NCBI GenBank assembly: GCA_035515055.1
Contig: DATJBV010000031.1
Span: 23,308-87,307, forward strand
Length of the DNA: 64,000 nucleotides
DNA from: Pollutimonas sp035515055
Lineage (GTDB): Bacteria; Pseudomonadota; Gammaproteobacteria; Burkholderiales; Burkholderiaceae_B
Direction: 5' to 3'
Shown: piece after piece, positions 7,854 to 15,188 of the stretch
How the letters are laid out: each line of letters begins with the position of its first letter
Numbering within the stretch: position 1 is the first letter of the stretch
The notes under the pieces: generated by a model
The model's input: only the letters and a program-made list of their open reading frames with translations
What the model was told of the DNA's origin: nothing
The model's database searches: none
Made by a program: the position numbers and the translations under genes

Positions 7854-9629
7854 TCAATGGTCGAAGTGTATACGCAGCCAGGCGTTTTCGCCGCGCGCGC
7901 CGCTGCTTAACCGGTCGGCAAGCCTTCGTAGCAGGGTATGCGAGACCCCCGAAAGCGCATTTTCCAGGGCCTGATCGAAGCCGTCATCGTCCATGTCGAG
8001 AAGGTTCGCGGGAGACGACGGGCGATGAGCGTCCAGTTTAAGAGGCGCGCCCTGGTGCACCAGTTCAAAGTCCAGGTTGAACTCGTCGAAGCTGCCGCGT
8101 ATTTCGAGCAACAGCCTGCCGCTGCCCGCCGCCTGTATGGCCTCGGCCGCTTCCATGGCGGCTTGGGCGGCGCGGCGCACGGCGTCCCGGCGGGCGCTCC
8201 ATGCCGCGCCCTGGCTTTCGACGAATTGCGTGATTTGCTCGGACAGCGGACGCGCGCCAGGCCCGGTGGCCAGCTGCAACGAGACGCGCTGCGATGTGCC
8301 CAGCCGAAACAGCAGGTTCAGGAAGATGGCCGTCAAGCCGGCGACGATAATGCCGTTCTTGGCCAGGAACTGCACGCCATCGGGCGCCGACTGCGCAAGA
8401 CCGGGGAGGAAGATGACGCCCATGCCGGCGACGAACGCAAGGCCCACCATGAAAATGCCCCGCGAATCAAGGGCACGGGAAGCAATAAGCTCGACGCCCG
8501 AAACGATGAGGTAGGCAGCTGCATAAATCTCCACCGCCCCGATCACAGAGCTGGGTATGAGCGTTAGCGCGAGCGACACTTGCGGCAGGAAGGCCAGCAG
8601 CGCCAACAAGGCGGCGGCGGCAATGCCTATCCAGCGGGAGGTGGATCGGCTGATGTGGGCGAGGGCGATGTTGGCCGAGGATGTGGCCGTGGGATAGGCG
8701 CCCAGCCATGCCGCCATCAGATTGGCCAGCGCATTGGCCCGAATACCGCCGCCGACCATGCGCATGTCAGCGCGTCGCCAGTCGGCATCGTTCATTTTCT
8801 GCATGAGCACGACACTGCCGAACGTGTCCAACTGCGTCATCAGCGCGAGCAGCGCGATTGCGGCGAGTATGCCGGGATCGATATTGAAGACGGGCACAGG
8901 CGGACGCGGCATGGCGAAGCCAGGCGCCGCCGCGAGTGCATCGAGGCCAGGCAGGCGGCCCAGAGCGGCAGCCAGTATGACGCCCGTCAGCAGCCCCGCC
9001 AGCAGCGCGAATAACTTGACGCGACGGCCGCCCCAGATGGACAAGCCCATGATGACCGCCAGCGTGGTGCCTCCGATCAAGGCGGCCGCCGGATCCAGTG
9101 AGCCCGACGCGTCCAGGCCGGACGTGTGGGTAAGCGCGGGGCTGATCAGCGATAGGCCAGCTACGCATATGACCACGCCGGCAACGGTGGGAGGCAGCAC
9201 CGCGCGGAGGCGAGGCACGATGTAGCCCGCGCCCATGGCCACCGCCCCGTTGACCAGGCCGACCATGACCAGGCCGCCGATGCCGTACTGCGCGGCCACC
9301 ATGCCGGACAGGACGACGAGCAATGGATCGGGGATATGCACCAGCAACGCCCCGGAGCCCCAGCGTCCGCCCCACGCCTGGAAGAACGTTGCCATGGCCA
9401 TGCCCAGTATGGTGGCCGTGACCATGCCGCGTGTCGTCGCGCCGTCCAGGCCCGAGATTTGTGCTGTTGCCAACACGTAGGCAATAAGGGCAAGAGCGGT
9501 CGCCGCGTGTTGAATCGCAAGTCCGCCCAGCGCCAAGGCGGGCGGCTTTTCGGTGGCGGCGTAGGCGAGGTCGGCGGGGCGCTTGGCGGGAGCGGATGCA
9601 GGGAGTTTCAGTCGTGCAAAAATGGCCAT
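7854..9629 (-). CDS. NCS2 (xanthine/uracil-type) permease with a C-terminal ATPase-like cytosolic extension
   Basis: The 591-residue protein begins with a NCS2-type membrane domain of about 435 residues: repeated hydrophobic helices, the helix-loop LALMTQLDTFGSVVLMQKMND and a second repeat with PTATSSANIALAHIS. It continues for about 155 soluble residues not found in ordinary NCS2 carriers. That tail has a helix RRAAQAAMEAAEAIQ followed by strands LLLEIRGSFDEFNLDFEL and LRIHFDH, reminiscent of the HATPase fold of anti-sigma kinases but without intact N and G boxes. It is the first gene of the operon with the RsbW-like kinase and alr and is divergent from the STAS gene. I infer a transporter that doubles as sensor or docking platform. 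Permease part sure, tail assignment tentative. Confidence 0.78.
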   Translation of the reverse strand: MAIFARLKLPASAPAKRPADLAYAATEKPPALALGGLAIQHAATALALIAYVLATAQISGLDGATTRGMVTATILGMAMATFFQAWGGRWGSGALLVHIPDPLLVVLSGMVAAQYGIGGLVMVGLVNGAVAMGAGYIVPRLRAVLPPTVAGVVICVAGLSLISPALTHTSGLDASGSLDPAAALIGGTTLAVIMGLSIWGGRRVKLFALLAGLLTGVILAAALGRLPGLDALAAAPGFAMPRPPVPVFNIDPGILAAIALLALMTQLDTFGSVVLMQKMNDADWRRADMRMVGGGIRANALANLMAAWLGAYPTATSSANIALAHISRSTSRWIGIAAAALLALLAFLPQVSLALTLIPSSVIGAVEIYAAAYLIVSGVELIASRALDSRGIFMVGLAFVAGMGVIFLPGLAQSAPDGVQFLAKNGIIVAGLTAIFLNLLFRLGTSQRVSLQLATGPGARPLSEQITQFVESQGAAWSARRDAVRRAAQAAMEAAEAIQAAGSGRLLLEIRGSFDEFNLDFELVHQGAPLKLDAHRPSSPANLLDMDDDGFDQALENALSGVSHTLLRRLADRLSSGARGENAWLRIHFDH

Positions 9630-9688
9630 GGATTTATAGTTTTCGTCAGGCTCACGCGCAGCGCGGCGGGTTTGTCGCGTATTATATT

Positions 9689-9703
9689 ATTTAGATACTA
9701 AAT
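9689..9703. promoter_or_regulatory. Palindrome in the permease/STAS divergent promoter region
   Basis: ATTTAG-ATA-CTAAAT is a perfect 6+3+6 inverted repeat in an AT-rich patch of about 30 bp, within the 121-bp gap between the divergent permease and STAS genes. Its position suits an operator or a promoter element serving both directions. No binding protein can be named. Confidence 0.35.
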
Positions 9704-9750
9704 GATTATGCTTGCTCCGAGCGCCTTTTATTCTTCATAACGGTTTATTC

Positions 9751-10086
9751 ATGAGTCTTGCTAACGAAAAAATTGGAAATGTGCTTGTCGTTTCCACTGC
9801 TGGCCAGATCAATAGCGCCAATGCCGCCGAACTGGAAGCCGAGCTTCTGGCCTTGGTCGCGCAAGGCGAATTCCATTGGGTGCTCGACATGAGCCGCCTG
9901 GACTACATTTCCAGCGCCGGCTTGCGCGTTGTGTTGTTATTGGCCAAGCGCCTGAAGCAGAACTCGGGGCGTCTTGTCCTGTGCAGCCTGCAGTCCCATG
10001 TTCATGAAGTCTTCGACATCAGCGGGTTTTTGGCAATTCTTACCGTCGTCGACGATCGCGCCGCCGCACTAGAACAATTGGCCTGA
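9751..10086 (+). CDS. STAS-domain anti-sigma factor antagonist (RsbV/BtrV-like)
   Basis: With the ATG at 9751 the protein has 111 residues and starts in the usual place (MSLANEKIGNVLVV); a TTG at 9712 would add 13 unlikely residues. It is a stand-alone STAS domain. The phosphorylation segment LDYISSAGLRVV holds S54 and S55; by alignment to RsbV, S55 should be the phosphorylated serine. The expected cycle is phosphorylation by the kinase at 7388-7831 and dephosphorylation by the PP2C at 1656-3677. It is divergent from the permease operon and convergent with pxpC, which ends one base away. Confidence 0.9.
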   Translation: MSLANEKIGNVLVVSTAGQINSANAAELEAELLALVAQGEFHWVLDMSRLDYISSAGLRVVLLLAKRLKQNSGRLVLCSLQSHVHEVFDISGFLAILTVVDDRAAALEQLA

Positions 10087-10087
10087 G

Positions 10088-11080
10088 TCAGAACAGGCTG
10101 CGCAAAGAGGTCAACGTCTGGCGCAGGCGGCCGAAAGCTTCTTCCCGCCGGCCATCAAGCTGCTGGCCTTGCGCCAGCGTAATTTCGGTAAAGCGCAGCG
10201 CCTCGCCCGGCATGCATTGCGCTATTACCGGTAAATCCACCGTCGCAACGTGGGCTATCTTTGCATAGCCTCCCGTGGTCTGGCGGTCGGCCATCAATAT
10301 AATCGGGTTGCCGTCGGGCGGGACTTGAACCGCCCCAAAACATGTGGGTTCGGAAAGCAAATCGGCGCGGCTGCGCAGCGCAAGCGTGGGGCCTTGCAGC
10401 CGGTATCCCATGCGTTCGGATTCAGGCCGCACGCGGAATTCCGCCGACAAGAAATGTGCGATCGATGTATCGGTGAACATTGGTGTGTGTTCTCCGCGCA
10501 TGACGCGGATGGCGGCACGCGGCACCAGGCCAAGAATGGCCGGCAGATAGACCTGGATTTTCCACAGTTCGGCTTCGAGCTCATCGAGCGCCTGAGGCGA
10601 ATAGGGCTGCAGAGATGCATGCATGGAGAAAACGTCGTCTTTCTTCAGCGCCCGGCCGTGGAATCCGCCAAATCCCCCGCGCAGGTACGTACTGCGGCTG
10701 GACAGCACGACAGGCAAGTCTATGCCGCCGTGCCATGCAATATAGGCGCGCAGCCCGGATTTCCTGGCGCCGAATGCCAATACATCGCCCGTCCGGACGA
10801 CCAATGGGCGATTGTTCGGCACCGGCCGCGCGTTCAGCGTAGGGCTGAGATTAGCGCCGCTGATCGCAATGCAGGCGGGCGCGTCGAAACGCAATGCCGG
10901 TCCGACCAGCGTGATCTCGAGCGTGGCGGCCTCTTCGCTATTGCCCACCAGAATGTTGGCCAGGCGATGGGCGCGCCCGTCCATGGCGCCGCTGACTGCC
11001 ACGCCAAGGTGCTGATGGCCGAAGCGACCCAGATCCTGGAAGCTGGACAACAAGCCGGGCTTCAAAACGGTAATGCTCAT
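10088..11080 (-). CDS. pxpC: 5-oxoprolinase subunit C (biotin-dependent carboxyltransferase-like, KipA family)
   Basis: 330 residues of the KipA/AHS2 family. Diagnostic segments are near the N-terminus (LLSSFQDLGRFGHQHLGV, then VSGAMD and LEITLVGPALRF) and later QVPPDGNPIILMADRQTTGGY. With PxpA and PxpB it forms the prokaryotic ATP-dependent 5-oxoprolinase, which opens 5-oxoproline to glutamate. Its start overlaps the pxpB stop by 4 bp (translational coupling). pxpA is not adjacent but lies 3.3 kb away on the other strand. Confidence 0.92.
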   Translation of the reverse strand: MSITVLKPGLLSSFQDLGRFGHQHLGVAVSGAMDGRAHRLANILVGNSEEAATLEITLVGPALRFDAPACIAISGANLSPTLNARPVPNNRPLVVRTGDVLAFGARKSGLRAYIAWHGGIDLPVVLSSRSTYLRGGFGGFHGRALKKDDVFSMHASLQPYSPQALDELEAELWKIQVYLPAILGLVPRAAIRVMRGEHTPMFTDTSIAHFLSAEFRVRPESERMGYRLQGPTLALRSRADLLSEPTCFGAVQVPPDGNPIILMADRQTTGGYAKIAHVATVDLPVIAQCMPGEALRFTEITLAQGQQLDGRREEAFGRLRQTLTSLRSLF

Positions 11081-11805
11081 TGGCGTTCGTGTCGCAAGGC
11101 AAGGTATTCGTCCGGGTCGATAGGCACGAATCTTACTGTGTCGCCGGGGCGCAGCAGCGTTGCCGGATCGTTTGACGGATTGAACAGTGCAAGCGGAGTG
11201 GCCCCCAATATGTGCCAGCCGCCGGGCGATTCATTGGGGTAGATCATGGTCTGCCGATTGGCGATGGCCACCGAGCCCGCCGGCAAAGCCGTGCGCGGTG
11301 TACTGCGCCGCCCTATGGCCAGGCGCTCGTCGTGCACGCCGATGTATGGGGCGCCCGGCGCGAAACCCAGCATGAAAACATAGGCGAGGGGCTGGCTGTG
11401 CAACTGAACAACCTCGGACTCGGTCAGCCCGCAATGATCGGCGACGAAGCCCAGGTCGGGTCCGTAGCTGCCGCCGTAGCATACGGGGATATCGATTTGC
11501 CGGGATTCGACGCTTGCGATGTCTTGCGCGAAGACCTGGTCCAGGATGTCGTTGATTTGTTTGGTGAGATTTTGGTAGCCTGTACTGGCGCCGAAGAGGC
11601 GAGGCTGGTAATGAAGCGCCACGGAGTTGAAGGTGGGGACGATGTCGCTGACGCCTTTGATTCTTGCGGCCCGCAAGCCGGCGGCAGCGGCGATGCAACG
11701 GCGTCCGGTGCGGATGTCGATGCCTTCCCCGAGCACGAGGAGTACGCTGCGATCTCCCTGCGGGACGATCTTCCAGGCGGGCGTGCTGGGCGGCGACGTG
11801 GGCAT
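11077..11805 (-). CDS. pxpB: 5-oxoprolinase subunit B (KipI family)
   Basis: 242 residues from the ATG at 11805; an in-frame ATG at 11895 would add a proline-rich 30-residue leader without family resemblance, so the shorter start is preferred. KipI/AHS1 motifs are present: PQGDRSVLLVLGEGID, YGGSYGPDLGFVADH, FMLGFAPGAPYIG and the terminal IYPNESPGGWHILGAT. PxpB works with PxpC and PxpA in 5-oxoproline cleavage. It is the first gene of the coupled pxpBC pair. The region upstream is the repeat island at 11918-12655, so its promoter must lie in or next to that island. Confidence 0.9.
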   Translation of the reverse strand: MPTSPPSTPAWKIVPQGDRSVLLVLGEGIDIRTGRRCIAAAAGLRAARIKGVSDIVPTFNSVALHYQPRLFGASTGYQNLTKQINDILDQVFAQDIASVESRQIDIPVCYGGSYGPDLGFVADHCGLTESEVVQLHSQPLAYVFMLGFAPGAPYIGVHDERLAIGRRSTPRTALPAGSVAIANRQTMIYPNESPGGWHILGATPLALFNPSNDPATLLRPGDTVRFVPIDPDEYLALRHERQ

Positions 11806-12459
11806 TCGTTGTTCCAGTGGACGGCAGTTGGCCGATTTTATAGGCTTTTGCCGGGCGGCAGGTTGTGGCGGCGTTGCTGGCGGCTGAGACGCCATCCGGA
11901 TATGTAAATCTGCGCGGGTGACGGTGTCGCATCTGCCTTTTTTAACCGGCGCTCGTGACGGTGCTCATCTGTCTTTTCTAAACCGGCGCCGGTGACGGGG
12001 GCTGGGTGGGGTCAGACGTTCGCGGTCAAGGCGTTGCCTTGACTTCCCGCGCGTCTGGCCGTTTTCGGGCGGTGGCAGAACTCGTGGGATGGATGATCCC
12101 CCGGATCATCCATAAGCTTCCCACTCGAACAACTGCCACCTTGGATCCCGAAGACGGCCGGCCACGCGGCGCGCCCGCAACTTCGCCCACCCAGCCCCCG
12201 CCACCGGCGCCTGGCGTTTGTGGGTCAGGGACGAGGCACGTGCCAGCGCTGGTGTTGGGGTGTGACAGCGACTGGGCCGCCGGCGATAGCCAGCCAGAGA
12301 TCTGACACCCAACGCCAGCCCAGTACCGACGCCCAATAGGCCAGGCAGGCTGGCCGTATTGGGCGAGCGCATGCCACTTTTTCTTCAACCGCCAACGCGG
12401 CGCAAGAAGGCCAAGCACGCTGCCGGTCCCGACGTCGGTTCAGCACAACCCAATGCAGG

Positions 12460-12615
12460 CGCGGGCGGGTGGCATGGCGATGGCTGGGCTTCGAGGTCGC
12501 AGCGAGCCGGACGCGAAGGCAGCGCACAGGCGCGAACGAGCGAGGCGATGCGGGCGAGGCGCGCAGGGCGCCGAGCAGGCCAAGGGACCGGCCATCGCCA
12601 TGCCACCCGCCCGCG
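12460..12615. repeat. Perfect 25-bp inverted repeat enclosing 106 bp
   Basis: The left arm (12460-12484) starts CGCGGGCGGGTGGC and the right arm (12591-12615) is its exact reverse complement, ending GCCACCCGCCCGCG. The GC-rich interior contains no gene and is not itself an obvious terminator. Long perfect arms this far apart are rare by chance; they suggest a cruciform-forming unit or a MITE-like remnant. No target-site duplication is evident at the ends. Confidence 0.85.
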
Positions 12616-12653
12616 ACGTGTCAGCAAGACGTGTCAGCAAGGCGTGTCATCAA
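12615..12653. repeat. Three tandem 13-bp direct repeats upstream of the aldehyde dehydrogenase gene
   Basis: GACGTGTCAGCAA occurs twice without gap (12615-12627, 12628-12640), followed by the variant GGCGTGTCATCAA (12641-12653). The array lies about 45-80 bp upstream of the candidate sigma-54 promoter, which is where enhancer-binding activators often have their sites. It may therefore be an upstream activating sequence, or simply the edge of the repeat island. Confidence 0.7.
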
Positions 12654-12694
12654 TTCGACCATATAAGCCACGCGACCAATATCGGAACAGCCCT

Positions 12695-12712
12695 CCGGCA
12701 TGTATGTTGCTT
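12695..12712 (+). promoter_or_regulatory. Candidate sigma-54 promoter for the aldehyde dehydrogenase gene
   Basis: The segment CCGGCATGTATGTTGCTT has GG at 12697-12698 and GC at 12709-12710 with exactly 10 bp between, matching the -24/-12 pattern (TGGCAY-N5-TTGCW). Transcription would start about 12 bp downstream and leave a leader of nearly 50 nt before the ATG at 12771. Acetaldehyde dehydrogenase genes of the ExaC/AcoD type are often RpoN-dependent, which fits. Only one base pattern supports it. Confidence 0.45.
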
Positions 12713-12770
12713 GGTAGACCTTCCGGGCCGCCGTTGACGGGCTCATAGAAACACCAATCAGGAGACAGCA

Positions 12771-14297
12771 ATGAACTTGACTGATTTGAAGAATTTCGGG
12801 ATTGATGTGGAATACCCCTACAAGCGCCACTACGAGAATTACATCGGTGGCCGGTGGGTGGCTCCCGTATCCGGAAACTACTTTGAAAACGTGTCGCCAA
12901 TCACTGGGCAGGTATTCTGCGAAGTGGCAAGGTCGGATGCCGCCGATGTGGAATTAGCGCTCGATGCCGCTCACGATGCACGGCAAAAATGGGGCCAAAC
13001 GTCCGCAACGGAGCGTGCCAATATCTTGTGGAAAATGTCGGACATCATGGAGCGCAACTTGAAGGTTTTGGCCGTGGCCGACACCATCGACAATGGCAAA
13101 CCGCTACGCGAGACCATGGCGGCCGACGTGCCCCTGGCGATCGATCACCTGCGTTATTTTGCGGGCTGCATACGTGCACAAGAGGGCGGCATATCGGAAG
13201 TCGACAACGATACCGTGGCCTACCACTTCCATGAGCCTTTGGGCGTCGTCGGCCAGATCATCCCCTGGAATTTCCCGCTGCTGATGGCTGTATGGAAGCT
13301 GGCGCCAGCCCTGGCCGCCGGAAATTGCGTCGTCCTCAAGCCCGCTGAACAAACGCCCGCATCCATTCTCGTCCTTATGGAGCTCGTGGGAGATCTCTTT
13401 CCCCCGGGTGTCATCAATATCGTCAATGGCTATGGCAAGGAGGCGGGGCAGGCGCTCGCGAGCAGCAAGCGTATTGCCAAACTGGCTTTCACGGGCTCTA
13501 CGCCTACCGGCCGTCACATTCTGCATGCGGCGGCGGACAATCTAATTCCTTCTACGGTCGAGCTGGGAGGGAAGAGTCCCAATATCTTCTTTGCCGATGT
13601 AATGGACGAGGACGACGCCTTTTTCGATAAGGCGCTTGAAGGCATGACCATGTTTGCACTCAACCAGGGTGAAATTTGTACATGTCCTTCACGTGTGTTG
13701 GTGCAGGAATCGATATACGACCGGTTCATGGAGCGCGCAATCAAGCGCGTGGAGTCGATAAAGGCAGGTCATCCCCTGGACACCAGCACGATGGTGGGTG
13801 CGCAGGTCTCTCAAGTACAGATGGACAAGATATTGTCTTATATCGACATCGGCCGGGGCGAAGGCGCGGAATGCCTGACGGGCGGTGAGCGCGGTTCTCC
13901 GGGGGAAGGACTCAACGATGGGTTCTACGTCAAACCAACGTTGCTGTACGGAGAAAACAGCATGCGGGTGTTCCAGGAGGAAATCTTCGGGCCAGTGGCA
14001 TCGGTCATGAAGTTCAAGGACGAAGACCATGCGGTCGAGTTGGCCAATGCGACGGACTACGGATTGGGGGCAGGCGTCTGGACACGCAATGGGACGCGCG
14101 CGTATAGAGTAGGGCGTCAGATCCAAGCGGGCCGCGTCTGGACCAACTGCTATAACCTGTACCCGGCTCACGCGGCGTTCGGCGGCTATAAGCAATCGGG
14201 CATCGGCCGCGAAAACCATAAAATGGCGCTGGATGCCTACCAGCAGACGAAGTGCCTGCTCGTTAGTTACAGCCCCAATGCCATGGGTTTCTTCTAG
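12771..14297 (+). CDS. NAD-dependent aldehyde dehydrogenase, ExaC/AcoD/AldB-like
   Basis: 508 residues, the length of the ExaC/AcoD acetaldehyde dehydrogenase group, with its N-terminus YKRHYENYIGGRWVAP. Cofactor and catalytic features: GQIIPWNFPLLMAVWKL, VELGGKSPNIFF (general-base Glu) and LNQGEICTCPSR (catalytic Cys about 302). The C-terminus FGGYKQSGIGRENHKMALD is also typical. It oxidises aldehydes to acids in the cytosol. A strong ribosome site (CAGGAGACAGCA before the ATG) and the candidate sigma-54 promoter precede it. It divides the pxp genes, with pxpBC on one side and pxpA on the other. Confidence 0.92.
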   Translation: MNLTDLKNFGIDVEYPYKRHYENYIGGRWVAPVSGNYFENVSPITGQVFCEVARSDAADVELALDAAHDARQKWGQTSATERANILWKMSDIMERNLKVLAVADTIDNGKPLRETMAADVPLAIDHLRYFAGCIRAQEGGISEVDNDTVAYHFHEPLGVVGQIIPWNFPLLMAVWKLAPALAAGNCVVLKPAEQTPASILVLMELVGDLFPPGVINIVNGYGKEAGQALASSKRIAKLAFTGSTPTGRHILHAAADNLIPSTVELGGKSPNIFFADVMDEDDAFFDKALEGMTMFALNQGEICTCPSRVLVQESIYDRFMERAIKRVESIKAGHPLDTSTMVGAQVSQVQMDKILSYIDIGRGEGAECLTGGERGSPGEGLNDGFYVKPTLLYGENSMRVFQEEIFGPVASVMKFKDEDHAVELANATDYGLGAGVWTRNGTRAYRVGRQIQAGRVWTNCYNLYPAHAAFGGYKQSGIGRENHKMALDAYQQTKCLLVSYSPNAMGFF

Positions 14298-14378
14298 GCG
14301 TATCATTGCGCTATCGGTGGGTCGGGCACGCGCGCTTTGCGGGCGGGTTCCGGCCCTTGTTTGAAAGGCGCGCAACGC

Positions 14379-15143
14379 ATGAACTTGGCTATCGATCTTA
14401 ACTGCGATATGGGCGAAAGCTTCGGCGCCTGGTCCATGGGCCAGGACGAGGCCATACTTCCGTTCGTTACATCGGCCAATATTGCTTGCGGGTATCACGC
14501 GGGCGATGCGAGCGTCATGCGTAGAACCGTGGAAGCCGCCATCAGGCACGGGGTGGCGCTGGGAGCACATCCAGGCTTGCCCGACCTTGCCGGGTTTGGA
14601 CGTAGAAATATTGCCATCACGCCGCAAGAGGCCTACGACATCGTGGTGGTTCAGGTGGGTGCCCTTGCCGGCGTGGCGGCAAGTCAAGGCGCCCGATTGC
14701 ACCACGTCAAAGCGCATGGCGCTTTATATAACATGGCCGCGAAGGACCAAGATTTGGCGGCGGCAATCGCACAGGCCGTGTACGACGTGGACCCCTCATT
14801 GGTGTTTTATGCGCTTGCGTCAAGCATTCAGGCGGAGATTGCCGTCGGCATGGGGCTGACGGTGGCGCACGAGGTCTTTGCCGATCGCACTTACCAGCCC
14901 GATGGGTCGTTGACGTCGCGCCAGCGGGCGGGCGCCATGATCGAGGATCCGCAGGCGTCCATACGGCAGGTACTGGGCATGGTCCAACATGGGACGGTCG
15001 TGGCGCAAGACGGCAGCCGCATCCCGGTACGAGCCGACACGCTTTGCATCCATGGCGATCAGCCGGGGGCCGTGGTATTTGCCAAGGCAATACGCCAAGC
15101 CTTGCAAGAAAACAATATCCGCGTCGGAACAGTGACGGCGTGA
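14379..15143 (+). CDS. pxpA: 5-oxoprolinase subunit A (LamB/YcsF family)
   Basis: 254 residues from the ATG at 14379, preceded by GAAAGG; upstream in-frame starts add residues without family character. The N-terminus NLAIDLNCDMGESFGAW is the family hallmark, followed by NIACGYHAGD, LGAHPGLPDLAGFGRR and VKAHGALYNMA. PxpA is the third component of the 5-oxoprolinase complex with PxpB and PxpC. It follows the aldehyde dehydrogenase gene by 81 bp on the same strand and may share its transcript. It is convergent with the benE-like gene 45 bp away. Confidence 0.93.
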   Translation: MNLAIDLNCDMGESFGAWSMGQDEAILPFVTSANIACGYHAGDASVMRRTVEAAIRHGVALGAHPGLPDLAGFGRRNIAITPQEAYDIVVVQVGALAGVAASQGARLHHVKAHGALYNMAAKDQDLAAAIAQAVYDVDPSLVFYALASSIQAEIAVGMGLTVAHEVFADRTYQPDGSLTSRQRAGAMIEDPQASIRQVLGMVQHGTVVAQDGSRIPVRADTLCIHGDQPGAVVFAKAIRQALQENNIRVGTVTA

Positions 15144-15188
15144 TACCACTCATCGGCCGCCTGGATGAACCCCCGGCCGGTAGAGACG

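Larger units (their letters stand above)
11918..12655. repeat. Hairpin- and repeat-rich non-coding island
   Basis: About 740 bp with no believable gene, between pxpB and an aldehyde dehydrogenase gene. Seen directly: GTGACGG spaced exactly 37 bp apart at 11918, 11955 and 11992, starting roughly two copies of an imperfect tandem repeat; a 26-bp inverted repeat with one mismatch at 11985-12010 and 12186-12211, enclosing smaller dyads at 12025-12043 (GTCAAGGC/GCCTTGAC) and 12089-12113 (ATGGATGATCC/GGATCATCCAT); palindromes at 12235-12244, 12243-12252 and 12429-12438; a hairpin at 12331-12364; a perfect 25-bp inverted repeat at 12460-12484 and 12591-12615; and three 13-bp tandem copies at 12615-12653. 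It could be a non-mobile repeat mosaic, a decayed element or structured regulatory DNA. The remaining non-coding flanks (11806-11917 and 12656-12770) hold nothing else beyond the promoter noted below. Confidence 0.85.

Noticed and set aside
11918..11991. 37-bp tandem repeat resembling a CRISPR start
   Set aside because: Only about two imperfect copies directly adjoining, with no spacers and no cas genes.
12460..12615. Insertion sequence ends
   Set aside because: Inverted arms enclose only 106 bp without a transposase and no flanking duplication could be recognised.
12006..12748. Several overlapping open frames on both strands in the repeat island
   Set aside because: They follow from GC-rich symmetric DNA, lack ribosome sites, and their translations are low complexity without family resemblance.
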